Positions 18,229 through 27,136 are shown, numbered from the stretch's first letter. The stretch is 64,000 nt of DNA from DASRHT01 sp035293765 (GCA_035293765.1 DATGMF010000037.1:1-64000); one strand, 5' to 3'. The notes: generated by a model from the letters alone, not told the origin. A program made the numbers and translations.

Positions 18229-19502
18229 AGCGACGTGTAGTGATTAGCGGGCTGGGTGTAATCTCTGCCATCGGTAGCGGGAAGGATGCCTTCTGGCAGG
18301 GCCTCCTGGCTGGAAGATCGGGCGAGACGCCACTGTCTGACGTGACCTGTTGCTCGCTCTTTCAGCATCATTCCTTTGACGCCCAGGTCGTCTGCGAAGT
18401 AAAAAACTTTGATCCGCTGGCCCACGGCGTACCCGCCGACTGCCTGGAGATGGATCGCAGCATTCAATTCGCCGTTGCGGGCGCGCATCAGGCCATGCAG
18501 GATGCTCAACTGGAGAAGCTCGACGATTGCGAGCGCGCAGGCGTGGTGCTGGCGACCGCGATCTGCGGGACGCAAACGCTGGACAAGGAGTTTACGAAGG
18601 TCACGGACATGGGGAGCCATCCCATTCGCTCCGCGGGCGTCTCTCCTCACCTCTACGCGGCTGCTATGGGCAACTCTGCTGCCCTGGAGATTGCTGCCCG
18701 CTATGGCTTCCAGGGGGAGACGGTGACGCTCTCAACCGGCTGCATCGGCGGAGTGGACGCCATTAGCTACGCCTACGAGAGTGTTGCCTGTGGCGAGCAT
18801 GATATCGTGATTGCCGGCGCTGCGGAAGCTCCCATTACTCCTATCACCATAGCGGCCTTCGATATCATCCATTGCCTTTCGCACCACAGTAGCAAGGCAT
18901 CGCGCCCCTTCTGTGCCAGTCGCGATGGTTTTGTGCTTTCCGAAGGGTGCGGCATCGTGGTCCTTGAAGAGCTGGAACACGCCCTTGCTCGGCAGGCGCC
19001 GATTTATGCGGAGATTACCGGCTGGGCGGTGACCGAACATGCCATGCATATGACCGATATGTCGCCGGAGGGCCGAGATCTCGTGCGCGCTATCACCGAT
19101 ACCATCGACCGCGCTGAGGCATTGCCCACGCAGATAGATTTTATCAATGCGCATGGCACCTCTACGCCGCAGAACGATATCCGTGAGACGCAGGCGATCA
19201 AAGCTGCCCTCGGTTCGCATGCCAGCACGATCCCTGTGAACTCTACCAAATCGATGCTCGGCCACTCGCTTGCAGCAGCCAGCGCGCTGGAGGTGGTCGC
19301 GTGCGCTCTTTCGCTCCAGCATCAGACGCTTCATCCCACCATCAACTATCTGGACCCTGATCCTGCATGTGACCTGGATTACGTGCCAAACGTATCTCGT
19401 AGTTATGACATGGAGCAACTGATTACTACGGCATCAGGTTTTTCTGGACTACATGCAGCATTAGCGATAAGAAGTGTAACGGATGATAGGAGGACACTAT
19501 GA
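18225..19502 (+). CDS. Type II polyketide ketosynthase alpha (KS-alpha)
   Basis: A 425-residue beta-ketoacyl synthase that would condense malonyl units on the ACP. All catalytic residues are present: nucleophile Cys173 in LSTGCIGGVDA, His310 in NAHGTSTPQND, Lys342 and His347 in STKSMLGHS. The STGC-x-G-DA context and the stretch SRPFCASRDGFVLSEG resemble aromatic (actinorhodin-type) KS-alpha more than FabF. ATG 18225 is chosen because it overlaps the preceding stop and starts right at the MKRRVVISGLGV strand; a longer frame from 18138 is just read-through into the methyltransferase. It overlaps the KS-beta gene by 4 bases (19499-19502), the usual arrangement of the obligate heterodimer. Confidence 0.92.
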   Translation: MKRRVVISGLGVISAIGSGKDAFWQGLLAGRSGETPLSDVTCCSLFQHHSFDAQVVCEVKNFDPLAHGVPADCLEMDRSIQFAVAGAHQAMQDAQLEKLDDCERAGVVLATAICGTQTLDKEFTKVTDMGSHPIRSAGVSPHLYAAAMGNSAALEIAARYGFQGETVTLSTGCIGGVDAISYAYESVACGEHDIVIAGAAEAPITPITIAAFDIIHCLSHHSSKASRPFCASRDGFVLSEGCGIVVLEELEHALARQAPIYAEITGWAVTEHAMHMTDMSPEGRDLVRAITDTIDRAEALPTQIDFINAHGTSTPQNDIRETQAIKAALGSHASTIPVNSTKSMLGHSLAAASALEVVACALSLQHQTLHPTINYLDPDPACDLDYVPNVSRSYDMEQLITTASGFSGLHAALAIRSVTDDRRTL

Positions 19503-20797
19503 GTTCACGTATTGTCATCACGGGTATAGGCGTTGTTTCTCCCTATGGAGCCGGCCCATCTTTGCTCTGGGAGCAACTCATGGCCGGGAGATCGGCGCTG
19601 CGACCGCTCCTTTCGTTTGACACCGAACATATCCATTGCAAAGCGGGGGGTCAATGGGTTGATTTCCTGCCAGGAGACTTCCTGCCAGCGCGCCTGGCCC
19701 GCAGAATAGACCGCTTCTCGATGTTCGGCCTGATTGCGGCCCAGCAAGCTTTTATGGATGCAGGCTTTGCATGCGACACTCTGCTCCAGGCCGATACTTC
19801 TCAGGGGCAGAGGGCGGAGCGCGTCGGCGTTACCGTTGGCAATAATCTCGGCGGCTGGGAATTTGCCGAGCGCGAACTGGCGAACTTATGGCAAAAGGGG
19901 CCACGCGAGATCAGCCCCTATATGGCGACAGCCTGGTTCCCGGCGGCGGTTCAGGGCATCATTTCCATCCAACTGGGCTTGAAAGGCATAGGGCGCACTT
20001 TTCTAGGGGATAGGGCCAGTGGCGCGTACGCGATCAAGCACGCGGCACAGTGTCTACAGGCTCATCACGCCGATAGCATGTTTGCCGGTGGCGCTGAAGC
20101 TCCCTTTTCCCCCTACGCCGCTCTCTGTTACGAGACCTCCAACCTCATGTCGCGGCAGGCGTCCGAACGGCCCGCAGAGGCATATCGACCGTTCGATCAG
20201 GCGCATGATGGCCTGGTGGCTGGAGAAGGGGCGGCCTTCCTTTTCCTGGAACGGGAAGAGGATGCCATCCAACGTGGAGCTCACATCTATGCGGAGCTCG
20301 CCGGTTGGGCCACCACGCATGATGGCTATGATCGGACGCAGTCCGCTCCTGATGGCAGGCGTTTTGCCGACGCTATGCGCAATGCGATGCAGAAAGCCGG
20401 CGTCACTGCCGAGCAGGTCGATTGCGTTTTTGCCGCCGGTTCCGCTATTCCTGCGGAGGACATATCTGAAGCGCAGGCAATCCGCCTGGCTTTGGGCGAA
20501 CAAGGATCTCGCGTACCCGTCTGTGTGCCTAAGTCAGCTTTCGGCAACCTTTTTGGCGCGGCTACGCCCGTTGATGTGGTCATTGCTTTGCTGGCTATGC
20601 AGCATCGAACATTGCCCGCGACGCTTCATCTCGATCAGCCTGCTCCAGATTGTCACCTGGAGCATGTCACAAAACATCCACGTTCTGTTGATCGCCTGGA
20701 TGTAATCGCGGTGAACGCTCGCGGCATCGGCGGAGCTAATGCCTCTCTGGTCCTGCGACGGTGGCCCGAGGAGCGCGCCGGAGGCACAGGCGCATAG
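19499..20797 (+). CDS. Chain-length factor (KS-beta)
   Basis: A 432-residue ketosynthase-fold protein that has lost the catalytic triad. The cysteine position is Arg172 in FLGDRASGAYAI, the HGT histidine is replaced (AAGSAIPAED), and the second histidine is Asn in PKSAFGNLFGA. In known type II systems such a subunit pairs with KS-alpha and sets the polyketide chain length. Actinobacterial CLFs usually carry glutamine where this has arginine, so it is divergent. Fold motifs such as RIVITGIGVVSPYGAG and DGLVAGEGAAFLFLE are kept. It is translationally coupled to KS-alpha (ATGA overlap) and followed 53 bases later by the ACP. Confidence 0.88.
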   Translation: MSSRIVITGIGVVSPYGAGPSLLWEQLMAGRSALRPLLSFDTEHIHCKAGGQWVDFLPGDFLPARLARRIDRFSMFGLIAAQQAFMDAGFACDTLLQADTSQGQRAERVGVTVGNNLGGWEFAERELANLWQKGPREISPYMATAWFPAAVQGIISIQLGLKGIGRTFLGDRASGAYAIKHAAQCLQAHHADSMFAGGAEAPFSPYAALCYETSNLMSRQASERPAEAYRPFDQAHDGLVAGEGAAFLFLEREEDAIQRGAHIYAELAGWATTHDGYDRTQSAPDGRRFADAMRNAMQKAGVTAEQVDCVFAAGSAIPAEDISEAQAIRLALGEQGSRVPVCVPKSAFGNLFGAATPVDVVIALLAMQHRTLPATLHLDQPAPDCHLEHVTKHPRSVDRLDVIAVNARGIGGANASLVLRRWPEERAGGTGA

Positions 20798-20850
20798 ATT
20801 GCTTTTACCACGACTGTTGAAACAACAAAAAATTAGGAGGACGACAAATT

Positions 20851-21144
20851 ATGACTACTCTCGCATCTACACGCGGCGACATCTTTGTGAATGTGCAACA
20901 CACCATCGTCAGCCAGTTTGAGCTGGACGCGGCGGCTATCGAGTCGGCAACCACGTTTACCGAACTGGGCATCGACTCGATAGAGCGCGTCGATTTGACG
21001 CTGCAACTGGAAAAGCAGTTTGGCATCCAGCTCCCCGATCAGCGGGTGAAGACCTGCCAGACCATTGGCGAGCTTGTCGATTTAGTGCGGACGATCAGTC
21101 AGAAGCAGGCAGCAGAGCTGCAACCTGCTTTACGGGAGAATTAA
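20851..21144 (+). CDS. Acyl carrier protein of the polyketide synthase
   Basis: A 97-residue acidic helical carrier protein. The phosphopantetheine attachment serine is Ser43 in ELGIDSIERVDL; helix 2 runs into LTLQLEKQFGIQLPD, and TIGELVDLV forms the last helix. It tethers the growing poly-beta-keto chain to the KS-alpha/beta pair. AGGAGG lies upstream of the ATG. It is two bases away from the aromatase/cyclase gene and on the same strand as the whole cluster, so it is the dedicated ACP rather than the fatty acid one. No phosphopantetheinyl transferase is in the window. Confidence 0.92.
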   Translation: MTTLASTRGDIFVNVQHTIVSQFELDAAAIESATTFTELGIDSIERVDLTLQLEKQFGIQLPDQRVKTCQTIGELVDLVRTISQKQAAELQPALREN

Positions 21145-21146
21145 TC

Positions 21147-21602
21147 ATGCCAAGAGCTGAAGCCAGTATCATCATTGCCGGCGATCCTGACCGGATTTTT
21201 GCTATTACCAACGATATCGCTCGTTGGCCTGACCTTTTTCTCGAATATCGCGGCGCCAGGGTGCTCTCCACGGTTCGCCACGAACGCTTTGCTCGCTTAG
21301 ACTTTGAGCTGACCAATGCGGAGGGCGCAACATGGCGCTCCTGGCGCATCCTGGACTACGAGCAGCGCATCGCCATCGCGCAACGCCAGGCTCCGCTGTT
21401 TCCCTTCAAATATATGCACCTGACCTGGAGCTATGAGCCGGTGGAGCAGGGCGTCAAGATGACGTGGGTACAGGACTTTGAGATGGACCCGCAGGCTCCC
21501 ACCTCCAACGAACAGGCCATCACCATGATGGTGGCGCATATGCAGAAGAATCAGGAACGTTTCAAAAGCGTGCTTGAGGCTGAGAAAGAAAAGGTGGGCT
21601 AA
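21147..21602 (+). CDS. Polyketide aromatase/cyclase (SRPBCC fold)
   Basis: A 151-residue START/SRPBCC-fold protein. The pattern AEASIIIAGDPDRIFAIT, IARWPDLFLEY, FPFKYMHLTWSYEP and the long final helix (MMVAHMQKNQERFKSVLE) matches the helix-grip fold of monodomain TcmN/WhiE-type aromatase/cyclases. It would bind the poly-beta-keto chain and direct regiospecific ring closure and aromatisation. It is tightly packed between the ACP (2-base gap) and the O-methyltransferase (3-base gap), so one transcript is very likely. The fold alone does not fix first-ring position. Confidence 0.87.
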   Translation: MPRAEASIIIAGDPDRIFAITNDIARWPDLFLEYRGARVLSTVRHERFARLDFELTNAEGATWRSWRILDYEQRIAIAQRQAPLFPFKYMHLTWSYEPVEQGVKMTWVQDFEMDPQAPTSNEQAITMMVAHMQKNQERFKSVLEAEKEKVG

Positions 21603-21605
21603 ACC

Positions 21606-22631
21606 ATGCGAAAACCTACTCCGCAACAGGTGCTGCTGAACGAGCTCAAGGGCATGTGGAAATCGTACGCGATTCAGGCCGCCGCCCATTACAACTTTGC
21701 CACGCTCATCGGCGAAGGCAGCAAAAGCGCGGCGGAGCTGGCGCAGGCGACGGGGACGCAGGAACTGTGGGTCCATCGCGTCCTGCGTCTCCTGGCCTCG
21801 CTCGGTATTTTTTGCGAGGTGTCCCCGCGCACCTATGCCAACACCGAACTCTCGGCCTGCCTGCGCGATGGCGTTCCAGGATCGCTACGCGCAATGGCCC
21901 GCATGATGGGCAGCGAACGCTACCGTCTTGAGTGGGGACTGCTCGAAGAGAGTATGCGCACAGGAATGTCCGCCATTGCCTTGCTGCATGGGCGGGATCT
22001 CTATGAGTATCTCGACGAGCATCCGCAGGAACGGGATGTTTTCGACCAGGCCCTCTCTGGCTTCTCCGCCATTGTCGATGACGCGATAGCCCGCACCTAC
22101 GATTTCTCGTCGGTGAAGAAAGTGATCGATCTGGGGGGCGGACGTGGCAGCTTGCTGGCAGCAATTCGTGCGCGCTTCCCTGAGCTTCAATGCACGCTCT
22201 TTGAACGCTCCTTTGTGATCGAGAATCTCCATCAGGCCGGTGGCATTAGCCGGCTCGATGGCTCCTTAGATCGCTCCATCGATCTGGTTGTGGGCGATTT
22301 CTTTGCAGGCGTGCCTGGCGGAGCGGATGCGTACCTGCTCAAGGAAGTTTTGCACAACTGGAGCGATGAGCAGTGCATTACTGTGCTCAAGCATTGCCGC
22401 CGCGCCATGCATCCAGATGCTGTCATACTGGTGTGCGAACAGGTCATCTCTCCCGCCAACAACGAGGGGGATTTTGCCAAAGGGCTTGACTTACTCATGG
22501 GCCTGGAACAGCAGGGATGTGAGCGCACGGAGGAAGAGTTCCGCGCCTTATATGAAGCTGCGGGATTGCGTTTGGCGCGGGCTATCCCGACTCCTTCACC
22601 GCACTGGATACTTGAAGGCGTTCCAGCCTGA
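21606..22631 (+). CDS. O-methyltransferase (acetylserotonin O-methyltransferase-like)
   Basis: A 341-residue class-I methyltransferase with an N-terminal winged-helix dimerisation domain (AAELAQATGTQELWVHRVLR) and a C-terminal Rossmann domain: motif I KKVIDLGGGRGSLLAAI, then DLVVGDFFAGVP, and the signature AYLLKEVLHNWSDEQC holding the likely catalytic His. This is the family used to O-methylate phenolic hydroxyls of aromatic polyketides such as tetracenomycin. It follows the cyclase by 3 bases. It is a different lineage from the methyltransferase at 17197, so the product may be methylated twice. Confidence 0.86.
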   Translation: MRKPTPQQVLLNELKGMWKSYAIQAAAHYNFATLIGEGSKSAAELAQATGTQELWVHRVLRLLASLGIFCEVSPRTYANTELSACLRDGVPGSLRAMARMMGSERYRLEWGLLEESMRTGMSAIALLHGRDLYEYLDEHPQERDVFDQALSGFSAIVDDAIARTYDFSSVKKVIDLGGGRGSLLAAIRARFPELQCTLFERSFVIENLHQAGGISRLDGSLDRSIDLVVGDFFAGVPGGADAYLLKEVLHNWSDEQCITVLKHCRRAMHPDAVILVCEQVISPANNEGDFAKGLDLLMGLEQQGCERTEEEFRALYEAAGLRLARAIPTPSPHWILEGVPA

Positions 22632-22668
22632 TACGGCAGCTTTGCTTGCGAAGGAGTTGAACAATCCT

Positions 22669-23544
22669 ATGGCATACTGGCCCAAACAAACTATCGTTGA
22701 AGTCGCTGATGGCATTGTGGCGGTGCTCAATGGTGATGGCGAGATCGGGGTATCAAACGCGGCCTGCATCATTGAGCAAAAGCGTGCCTTCGTCGTCGAT
22801 ACCATGACCTTCCCCGAAATGGCGGAAGGCATGGCGCGCGAAATCGCCCGGCGCGGCGCTCATGCCGATATGGTGCTGAATACCCATCACCATATTGATC
22901 ATATCGGCGGCAATAAAGTCTTTGCCGACGCGCGTATCGTGGGGCATCCGTCCACCATCGGATATCTTCAGCAGCTTGGGCTACCGGTCAGCCTGTACGA
23001 TACCTTGATGCCGCAGTTTCGCGGACGCTTTCAAAATATTGAGCTGGTGATACCAGAACCGGCAATCGACCAGCTCACGTTGCCGCGCGGGGGTGAACTA
23101 CATGTTTTTACCCCCGCGCATACCCTGGCCGATCTTACCGTCTGGTTTCCTGAAGCGCGCGTGCTGCTCGCGGGCGATGTGAGCTTTATTGGCGTGACAC
23201 CTTTAGGAGTGCATGGCCTGATCTCGTCGTGGATAGAAGCTCTGGATACCCTGCTGGCGCTCAAGCCAGCAGTGGTCGTCCCCGGACATGGGCCCATCGG
23301 CAGCAGCCAGGATCTGTTGAGGCAGCGGGACTATCTCTCTGCCATCTACCACCTGGGGCAGCGCGCCGTCAAGGAAGGTGTATCGCCCGAGGAGGCGCTG
23401 GCGTCCTTCGATACGAGTCCATTTGCGGATTGGCTTGAGGCTGATCGTACCCCACTCAATCTCGAACGGGCAATGAAAGAGGTGCGGGGTGAAATTCATC
23501 GCGATAATGTCATCACGAGCCTCCCTCATTTGGAGGATCGCTGA
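22669..23544 (+). CDS. MBL-fold metallo-hydrolase in polyketide cluster
   Basis: A 291-residue metallo-beta-lactamase-fold protein with the binuclear metal site THHHIDHIGG, a later HTLADL histidine, LLAGDVSF aspartate and PGHGPI histidine. ATG 22669 with AAGGAG about 12 bases upstream gives the domain a normal start; a frame from 22288 would run through the methyltransferase and is not used. In cluster context it could hydrolyse the ACP thioester to release the polyketide (as metallo-lactamase-type thioesterases do in fungal aromatic PKS) or act on a lactone. That role is inferred. It resembles the MBL protein at 41943 only at fold level. Confidence 0.85.
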   Translation: MAYWPKQTIVEVADGIVAVLNGDGEIGVSNAACIIEQKRAFVVDTMTFPEMAEGMAREIARRGAHADMVLNTHHHIDHIGGNKVFADARIVGHPSTIGYLQQLGLPVSLYDTLMPQFRGRFQNIELVIPEPAIDQLTLPRGGELHVFTPAHTLADLTVWFPEARVLLAGDVSFIGVTPLGVHGLISSWIEALDTLLALKPAVVVPGHGPIGSSQDLLRQRDYLSAIYHLGQRAVKEGVSPEEALASFDTSPFADWLEADRTPLNLERAMKEVRGEIHRDNVITSLPHLEDR

Positions 23545-23585
23545 TATGGCGTACTGGTAAATTTGGTCAGGGAGGTAAAAGGAAT

Positions 23586-24611
23586 ATGAAATTAGGAAGA
23601 ATTCTGCGTGCATCAATCGATCAGGCAGTGCCGCGACTGGTGGCGGTATTGCCTGAGCGCAACCAGGTGCTCGACCTGGCTACGATGGAATATCACCGGC
23701 TCTTGCGCGGTGGCGCGACCGCCGAAGCGGCGCAACGGCTTGCGACGGCGCTTTTTCCGTCCAGCATGAGCGCCGCCATCGGGGCAGGCACCCGCTTTCT
23801 CGAAGCCGCGCAAGCCTGCCTGGATGCCGCTTTCGTCGAAGATGCGGTCTTTGCCATCGACGCTGTCAAATGGCTCTCGCCGCTTGATCCGTCGATGATG
23901 CGCGATTGCCTGGCATTCGAGCAGCACCTGCGTAACGCTTTTCTCGTCGGGCAAAAGCGCCCGATCCCCGATGTGTACTACGAGATGCCAGTGTATTACA
24001 AAGGCAATCGTTTCAGCGTCATCGGCCACGAACAAGAGGTGCCGTGGCCCGATTACACGCAATATATGGACTACGAACTGGAGCTGGGCTTCGTGATTGG
24101 GCGCGACGGCTATGATCTCTCGCCCGATGTTGCCCGCTCGCATCTTTTCGGCGTAACGATCTACAACGACTTTAGCGCGCGCGATATCCAGCGCAAAGAG
24201 GGCGCCGGCGGACTGGGTCCGGCTAAAGGGAAAGACTTTGCCACCGGACTTGGCCCCTGGATTACCACTGCCGATGAAGTGGATGTCCATAACCTGAGTA
24301 TGGTCGCGCGCGTGAACGGCGAAGAGTGGTCGCGCGGCTCCAGCGCGGATCTGATGTGGCGGGTAGAGGAGATTATCGCGTATGTCTCCAAAGCCGAGGG
24401 GGTTCACGCGGGTGAGCTGATCGGCTCCGGCACGGTTGGCTTCGGCTGCGCCCTTGAACTGGGACGCCAGTTGCAGCCAGGCGACGTTGTCGAGCTTGAA
24501 GTCAGCGGCATCGGGACGTTGCGCAATCGGATCGGTACGCCAGGAGCAAAGGGCTGGACGCCTTCGCGGCGGCCATCCAGTACGACTCAGCAAGAGGCTG
24601 AGCGCAAATAG
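23586..24611 (+). CDS. Fumarylacetoacetate hydrolase (FAH) family protein
   Basis: A 341-residue FAH-superfamily protein. The conserved core is MDYELELGFVIGRDG (metal-binding acids), TIYNDFSARDIQRKE, KGKDFATGLGPWI and a GSGTVGFGCALELG segment near the end; an extra N-terminal domain of about 100 residues is present as in many bacterial members. The family cleaves or hydrates C-C bonds of acylpyruvates and 1,3-dicarbonyls. Presence in an aromatic polyketide operon is unusual. It might cleave a beta-diketone or ring-opened product. GGAGGTAAAAGG precedes the ATG. Gaps to both neighbours are only about 30-40 bases. Confidence 0.86.
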   Translation: MKLGRILRASIDQAVPRLVAVLPERNQVLDLATMEYHRLLRGGATAEAAQRLATALFPSSMSAAIGAGTRFLEAAQACLDAAFVEDAVFAIDAVKWLSPLDPSMMRDCLAFEQHLRNAFLVGQKRPIPDVYYEMPVYYKGNRFSVIGHEQEVPWPDYTQYMDYELELGFVIGRDGYDLSPDVARSHLFGVTIYNDFSARDIQRKEGAGGLGPAKGKDFATGLGPWITTADEVDVHNLSMVARVNGEEWSRGSSADLMWRVEEIIAYVSKAEGVHAGELIGSGTVGFGCALELGRQLQPGDVVELEVSGIGTLRNRIGTPGAKGWTPSRRPSSTTQQEAERK

Positions 24612-24642
24612 CAGTTTTTTCATGTGAAGGAGATAGAAGAAG

Positions 24643-24999
24643 ATGTCCACGATTACCGCCAAAAGCAACCTGTGTACCTTGATCAATGTGTTTACCGTTG
24701 CGCCGGAGCGGCAGCAAGAGTTGGTGGATGTACTGGTAGAGATCACAGAGCAGGTAATCAAAGATTTACCTGGTTTTGTATCGGCTAACATCCATAAAAG
24801 CATCGACGGGGTATGCGTGACCAACTATGCCCAATGGGAGAGTCCGGCGGCGCTGCAAAGCATGTTGAATGATCCCGAAGCCTCGCAGCACATTGCCAAA
24901 TGCCGCGAAATTGCCAGGCACATTGACTTCCACCTGTACACTGTTGAGCATTGTACTACCGTAGCCAGCAAGCCCGTCGCCTCATCTATCAACGAGTGA
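24643..24999 (+). CDS. Antibiotic biosynthesis monooxygenase (ABM/TcmH-like)
   Basis: A 118-residue dimeric alpha+beta barrel protein. TLINVFTVAPERQQELVDVL, LPGFVSANIHKSIDG and VTNYAQWES are typical of the ABM family, which includes TcmH and ActVA-Orf6. Those are cofactor-independent oxygenases that turn anthrone-type rings into quinones in aromatic polyketide pathways. AAGGAG lies in front of the ATG. Its place at the end of the tightly packed gene set supports a quinone-forming tailoring step. General stress roles are known for some ABM proteins, so substrate remains open. Confidence 0.88.
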   Translation: MSTITAKSNLCTLINVFTVAPERQQELVDVLVEITEQVIKDLPGFVSANIHKSIDGVCVTNYAQWESPAALQSMLNDPEASQHIAKCREIARHIDFHLYTVEHCTTVASKPVASSINE

Positions 25000-25326
25000 G
25001 CGCGTGCAACGGGCAGATATGAGTCGTCCCGAATGTTCTGGGGGTGCAGGGGAGAGCCCCTGCCGGGGGCGCGGGGGTGTCCCCCGAAATCCCCTTTTCC
25101 CTTTTTTTGCATCGCCGCAGGCGATGCGAGGGAACAGAAGAGAAGCAGGGGACAATTCGCTAGATAGCGACGGACCCCTCGATCCCGGCAAGGGACTCGC
25201 TGTCCCTTGTAACCCCGCTTCTCAGGGTGATCAAAAATTCGGAGGAACTGATGGTCTTTGAGAAACTAGACTGGTTTGAAGTGCTAGAGAGGCATTCTTT
25301 CGCTATCGTTGTAAGAAGGAAAAAGT
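25000..25326. repeat. GC-rich multi-hairpin intergenic element
   Basis: Four strong hairpins stand in 190 bases: GCAGGGG/CCCCTGC (25046-25063), CGGGGG-TGT-CCCCCG (25072-25086), GCATCGCC-GCA-GGCGATGC (25109-25127) and CAAGGGAC/GTCCCTTG (25189-25209). Open frames across it are low-complexity and not credible genes. The block divides the densely packed core (17.2-25.0 kb) from the hydrolase and VOC genes downstream and may be a repeated extragenic element or a transcript end. The pyrimidine-rich tract CCCCTTTTCCCTTTTTTT follows the second hairpin, which could make it a plus-strand terminator. Confidence 0.5.
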
Positions 25327-27075
25327 ATGATACAACCACATAAGCGGTTGACCGGAGAACAGCTTGCTGGCTGGGTGCCAGGCAAGATTTCCGCTCCGCT
25401 CTACCAGGTCCAGTGTGAGCCTGATATCGCCATCGAACTGCCTGATGGCGTCATATTGCGCGGTGATTTGTATCGCCCTAAGGCCGAAGGAACTTTTCCG
25501 GTGCTGCTGGCATGGTCGCCATACACCAAAGAATTGCAGAACACCGGCCTGCCGCTGCCCATTAACGAAGTGGGCGTGACCCGCTATATCGTCGCGCGCG
25601 GCTATTGTCACCTGATTGTGAATGCCAGAGGTACAGGAAAATCGGGCGGTACACGCAGCGAGTCGTTCTCTCCCTGCGAGCAGCAGGATATTTATGATAC
25701 TATCGAGTGGGCAGCCCGTCAGGCATGGTGCGATGGCAATGTGGGCATGACGGGGATGTCATATTTTGCCGTGGTCCAATATCTGGCAGCCGCCAAGCAA
25801 CCACCCCATCTGAAGGCCATTTTCCCTTATCTGGGCTTTACCGACCTCTACCGCCATTTTGCCTATCACGGAGGAGCGTTTCAATCGGATTTTTTCGCGA
25901 CCTACTATACCTTCGTTGGCTCGACGCAGAAGCTATCCGTCAAGCCGGCGCTGCGCCACGCCCTCGGCTATCTGCTGAACCGGGCATGGGTGCAATCGCT
26001 GATCATGCGTATCTTCTTTTTGAACCGCACCAGGATGCCAGGCCGTTTGCATCCGCAGGAGTCCTGGACGCGGGGCTTTGCCACGCTGGCCTTTGATCAA
26101 CGCTTCGATGGGCCGTTCTATCGCGAGAAATCGGCGTGGCCCGTCTTACATCAGATTGAAATTCCCGCCTGCATTGGCACCAACTGGGGCAATTTCGGCC
26201 TGCATATGAAGGGAGCGTTCCAGGCCTGGGCGGGGATTCACTCGGACAAGAAAAAGCTCTTTATTGGCCCGCCCGATCCGCGCTGGCCCTGGTCAAACTA
26301 TCAGGAGGAGCTGCTTGCATGGTACGACTACCATCTAAAGGGCATCGATACCGGCATTGAGGAACAGCCTCCCGTGCGCTACTGGCTCCAGGGAGCTGAG
26401 CGGTGGCGGGCAGCAACGGACTGGCCTATCCCAGCGGCGACGAAGCAGCGATGCTACCTGACACCCTGCACAGATGATGCATTAACCGAGCAGCGTTTAC
26501 AAGCGGAGCAGCCTGAGCAAGAGTCTACGCTTACCTTTGTTGCCATTCCGCGCCATATGCTCTATCCAAAAGTACTGGATCGCTACGAGGCGCAGGTATT
26601 ACGCTACGCTACGGAGCCGTTCCAGACCGATACCGAGATCACCGGCCCGATCCGCCTGTATCTCAAGCTAGCTTCGAGCGCGATAGATACCCATATCATC
26701 GCCCGTATCAGCGATATCGCGCCCGATGGCAAACGGCGTAAACTCTCGTTCGGCTGGCTCGAAGCCTCGCATCGGCGGGTCGATCAGGAGCTTTCGCGCG
26801 CCGATGAAGTCATCCATGAGCACCGCAGGGCCGAGCCGCTGACGCCTGGCGAGCCGGTCATTTGTGAATTGAGTCTGACGCCGACTGCTAACCTTTTTAA
26901 ACAGGGGCATCGCCTGCTGCTGGAAATTGGTAGCCAGCCCGATCTACTGGAGACGAATGCGTTCGAGGGCAATATCTTCTTCTCATATGACACGCCTCCC
27001 TATCCTGCGAGAAATACCATCTTTCATGGCGGCGCGAGCGGCTCATATGTGGAGTGGGAAGTGCGCAACGACTGA
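25327..27075 (+). CDS. CocE/NonD family serine hydrolase
   Basis: A 582-residue X-prolyl dipeptidyl aminopeptidase/cocaine esterase-type hydrolase. Visible features are LPDGVILRGDLYRP, NARGTGKSGG, the nucleophile region GMTGMSYFAVVQ, a middle cap region, and the C-terminal jelly-roll (VICELSLTPTANLFKQGHRL). It is full length for the family. It hydrolyses esters or amides; the substrate cannot be read. Being downstream of the polyketide genes on the same strand, it might deacylate a polyketide product or act in self-protection, but the hairpin block before it weakens the link. Confidence 0.86.
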   Translation: MIQPHKRLTGEQLAGWVPGKISAPLYQVQCEPDIAIELPDGVILRGDLYRPKAEGTFPVLLAWSPYTKELQNTGLPLPINEVGVTRYIVARGYCHLIVNARGTGKSGGTRSESFSPCEQQDIYDTIEWAARQAWCDGNVGMTGMSYFAVVQYLAAAKQPPHLKAIFPYLGFTDLYRHFAYHGGAFQSDFFATYYTFVGSTQKLSVKPALRHALGYLLNRAWVQSLIMRIFFLNRTRMPGRLHPQESWTRGFATLAFDQRFDGPFYREKSAWPVLHQIEIPACIGTNWGNFGLHMKGAFQAWAGIHSDKKKLFIGPPDPRWPWSNYQEELLAWYDYHLKGIDTGIEEQPPVRYWLQGAERWRAATDWPIPAATKQRCYLTPCTDDALTEQRLQAEQPEQESTLTFVAIPRHMLYPKVLDRYEAQVLRYATEPFQTDTEITGPIRLYLKLASSAIDTHIIARISDIAPDGKRRKLSFGWLEASHRRVDQELSRADEVIHEHRRAEPLTPGEPVICELSLTPTANLFKQGHRLLLEIGSQPDLLETNAFEGNIFFSYDTPPYPARNTIFHGGASGSYVEWEVRND

Positions 27076-27136
27076 GGTCGCGTTGCGTCCCATCGTAAGA
27101 TAGCCCTTGATATCAACAACAGAATTGGAGGTAACA

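Noticed and set aside
22288..22668. Extended start for the MBL hydrolase
   Set aside because: This stretch is an alternative frame of the O-methyltransferase; the MBL domain starts at 22669.
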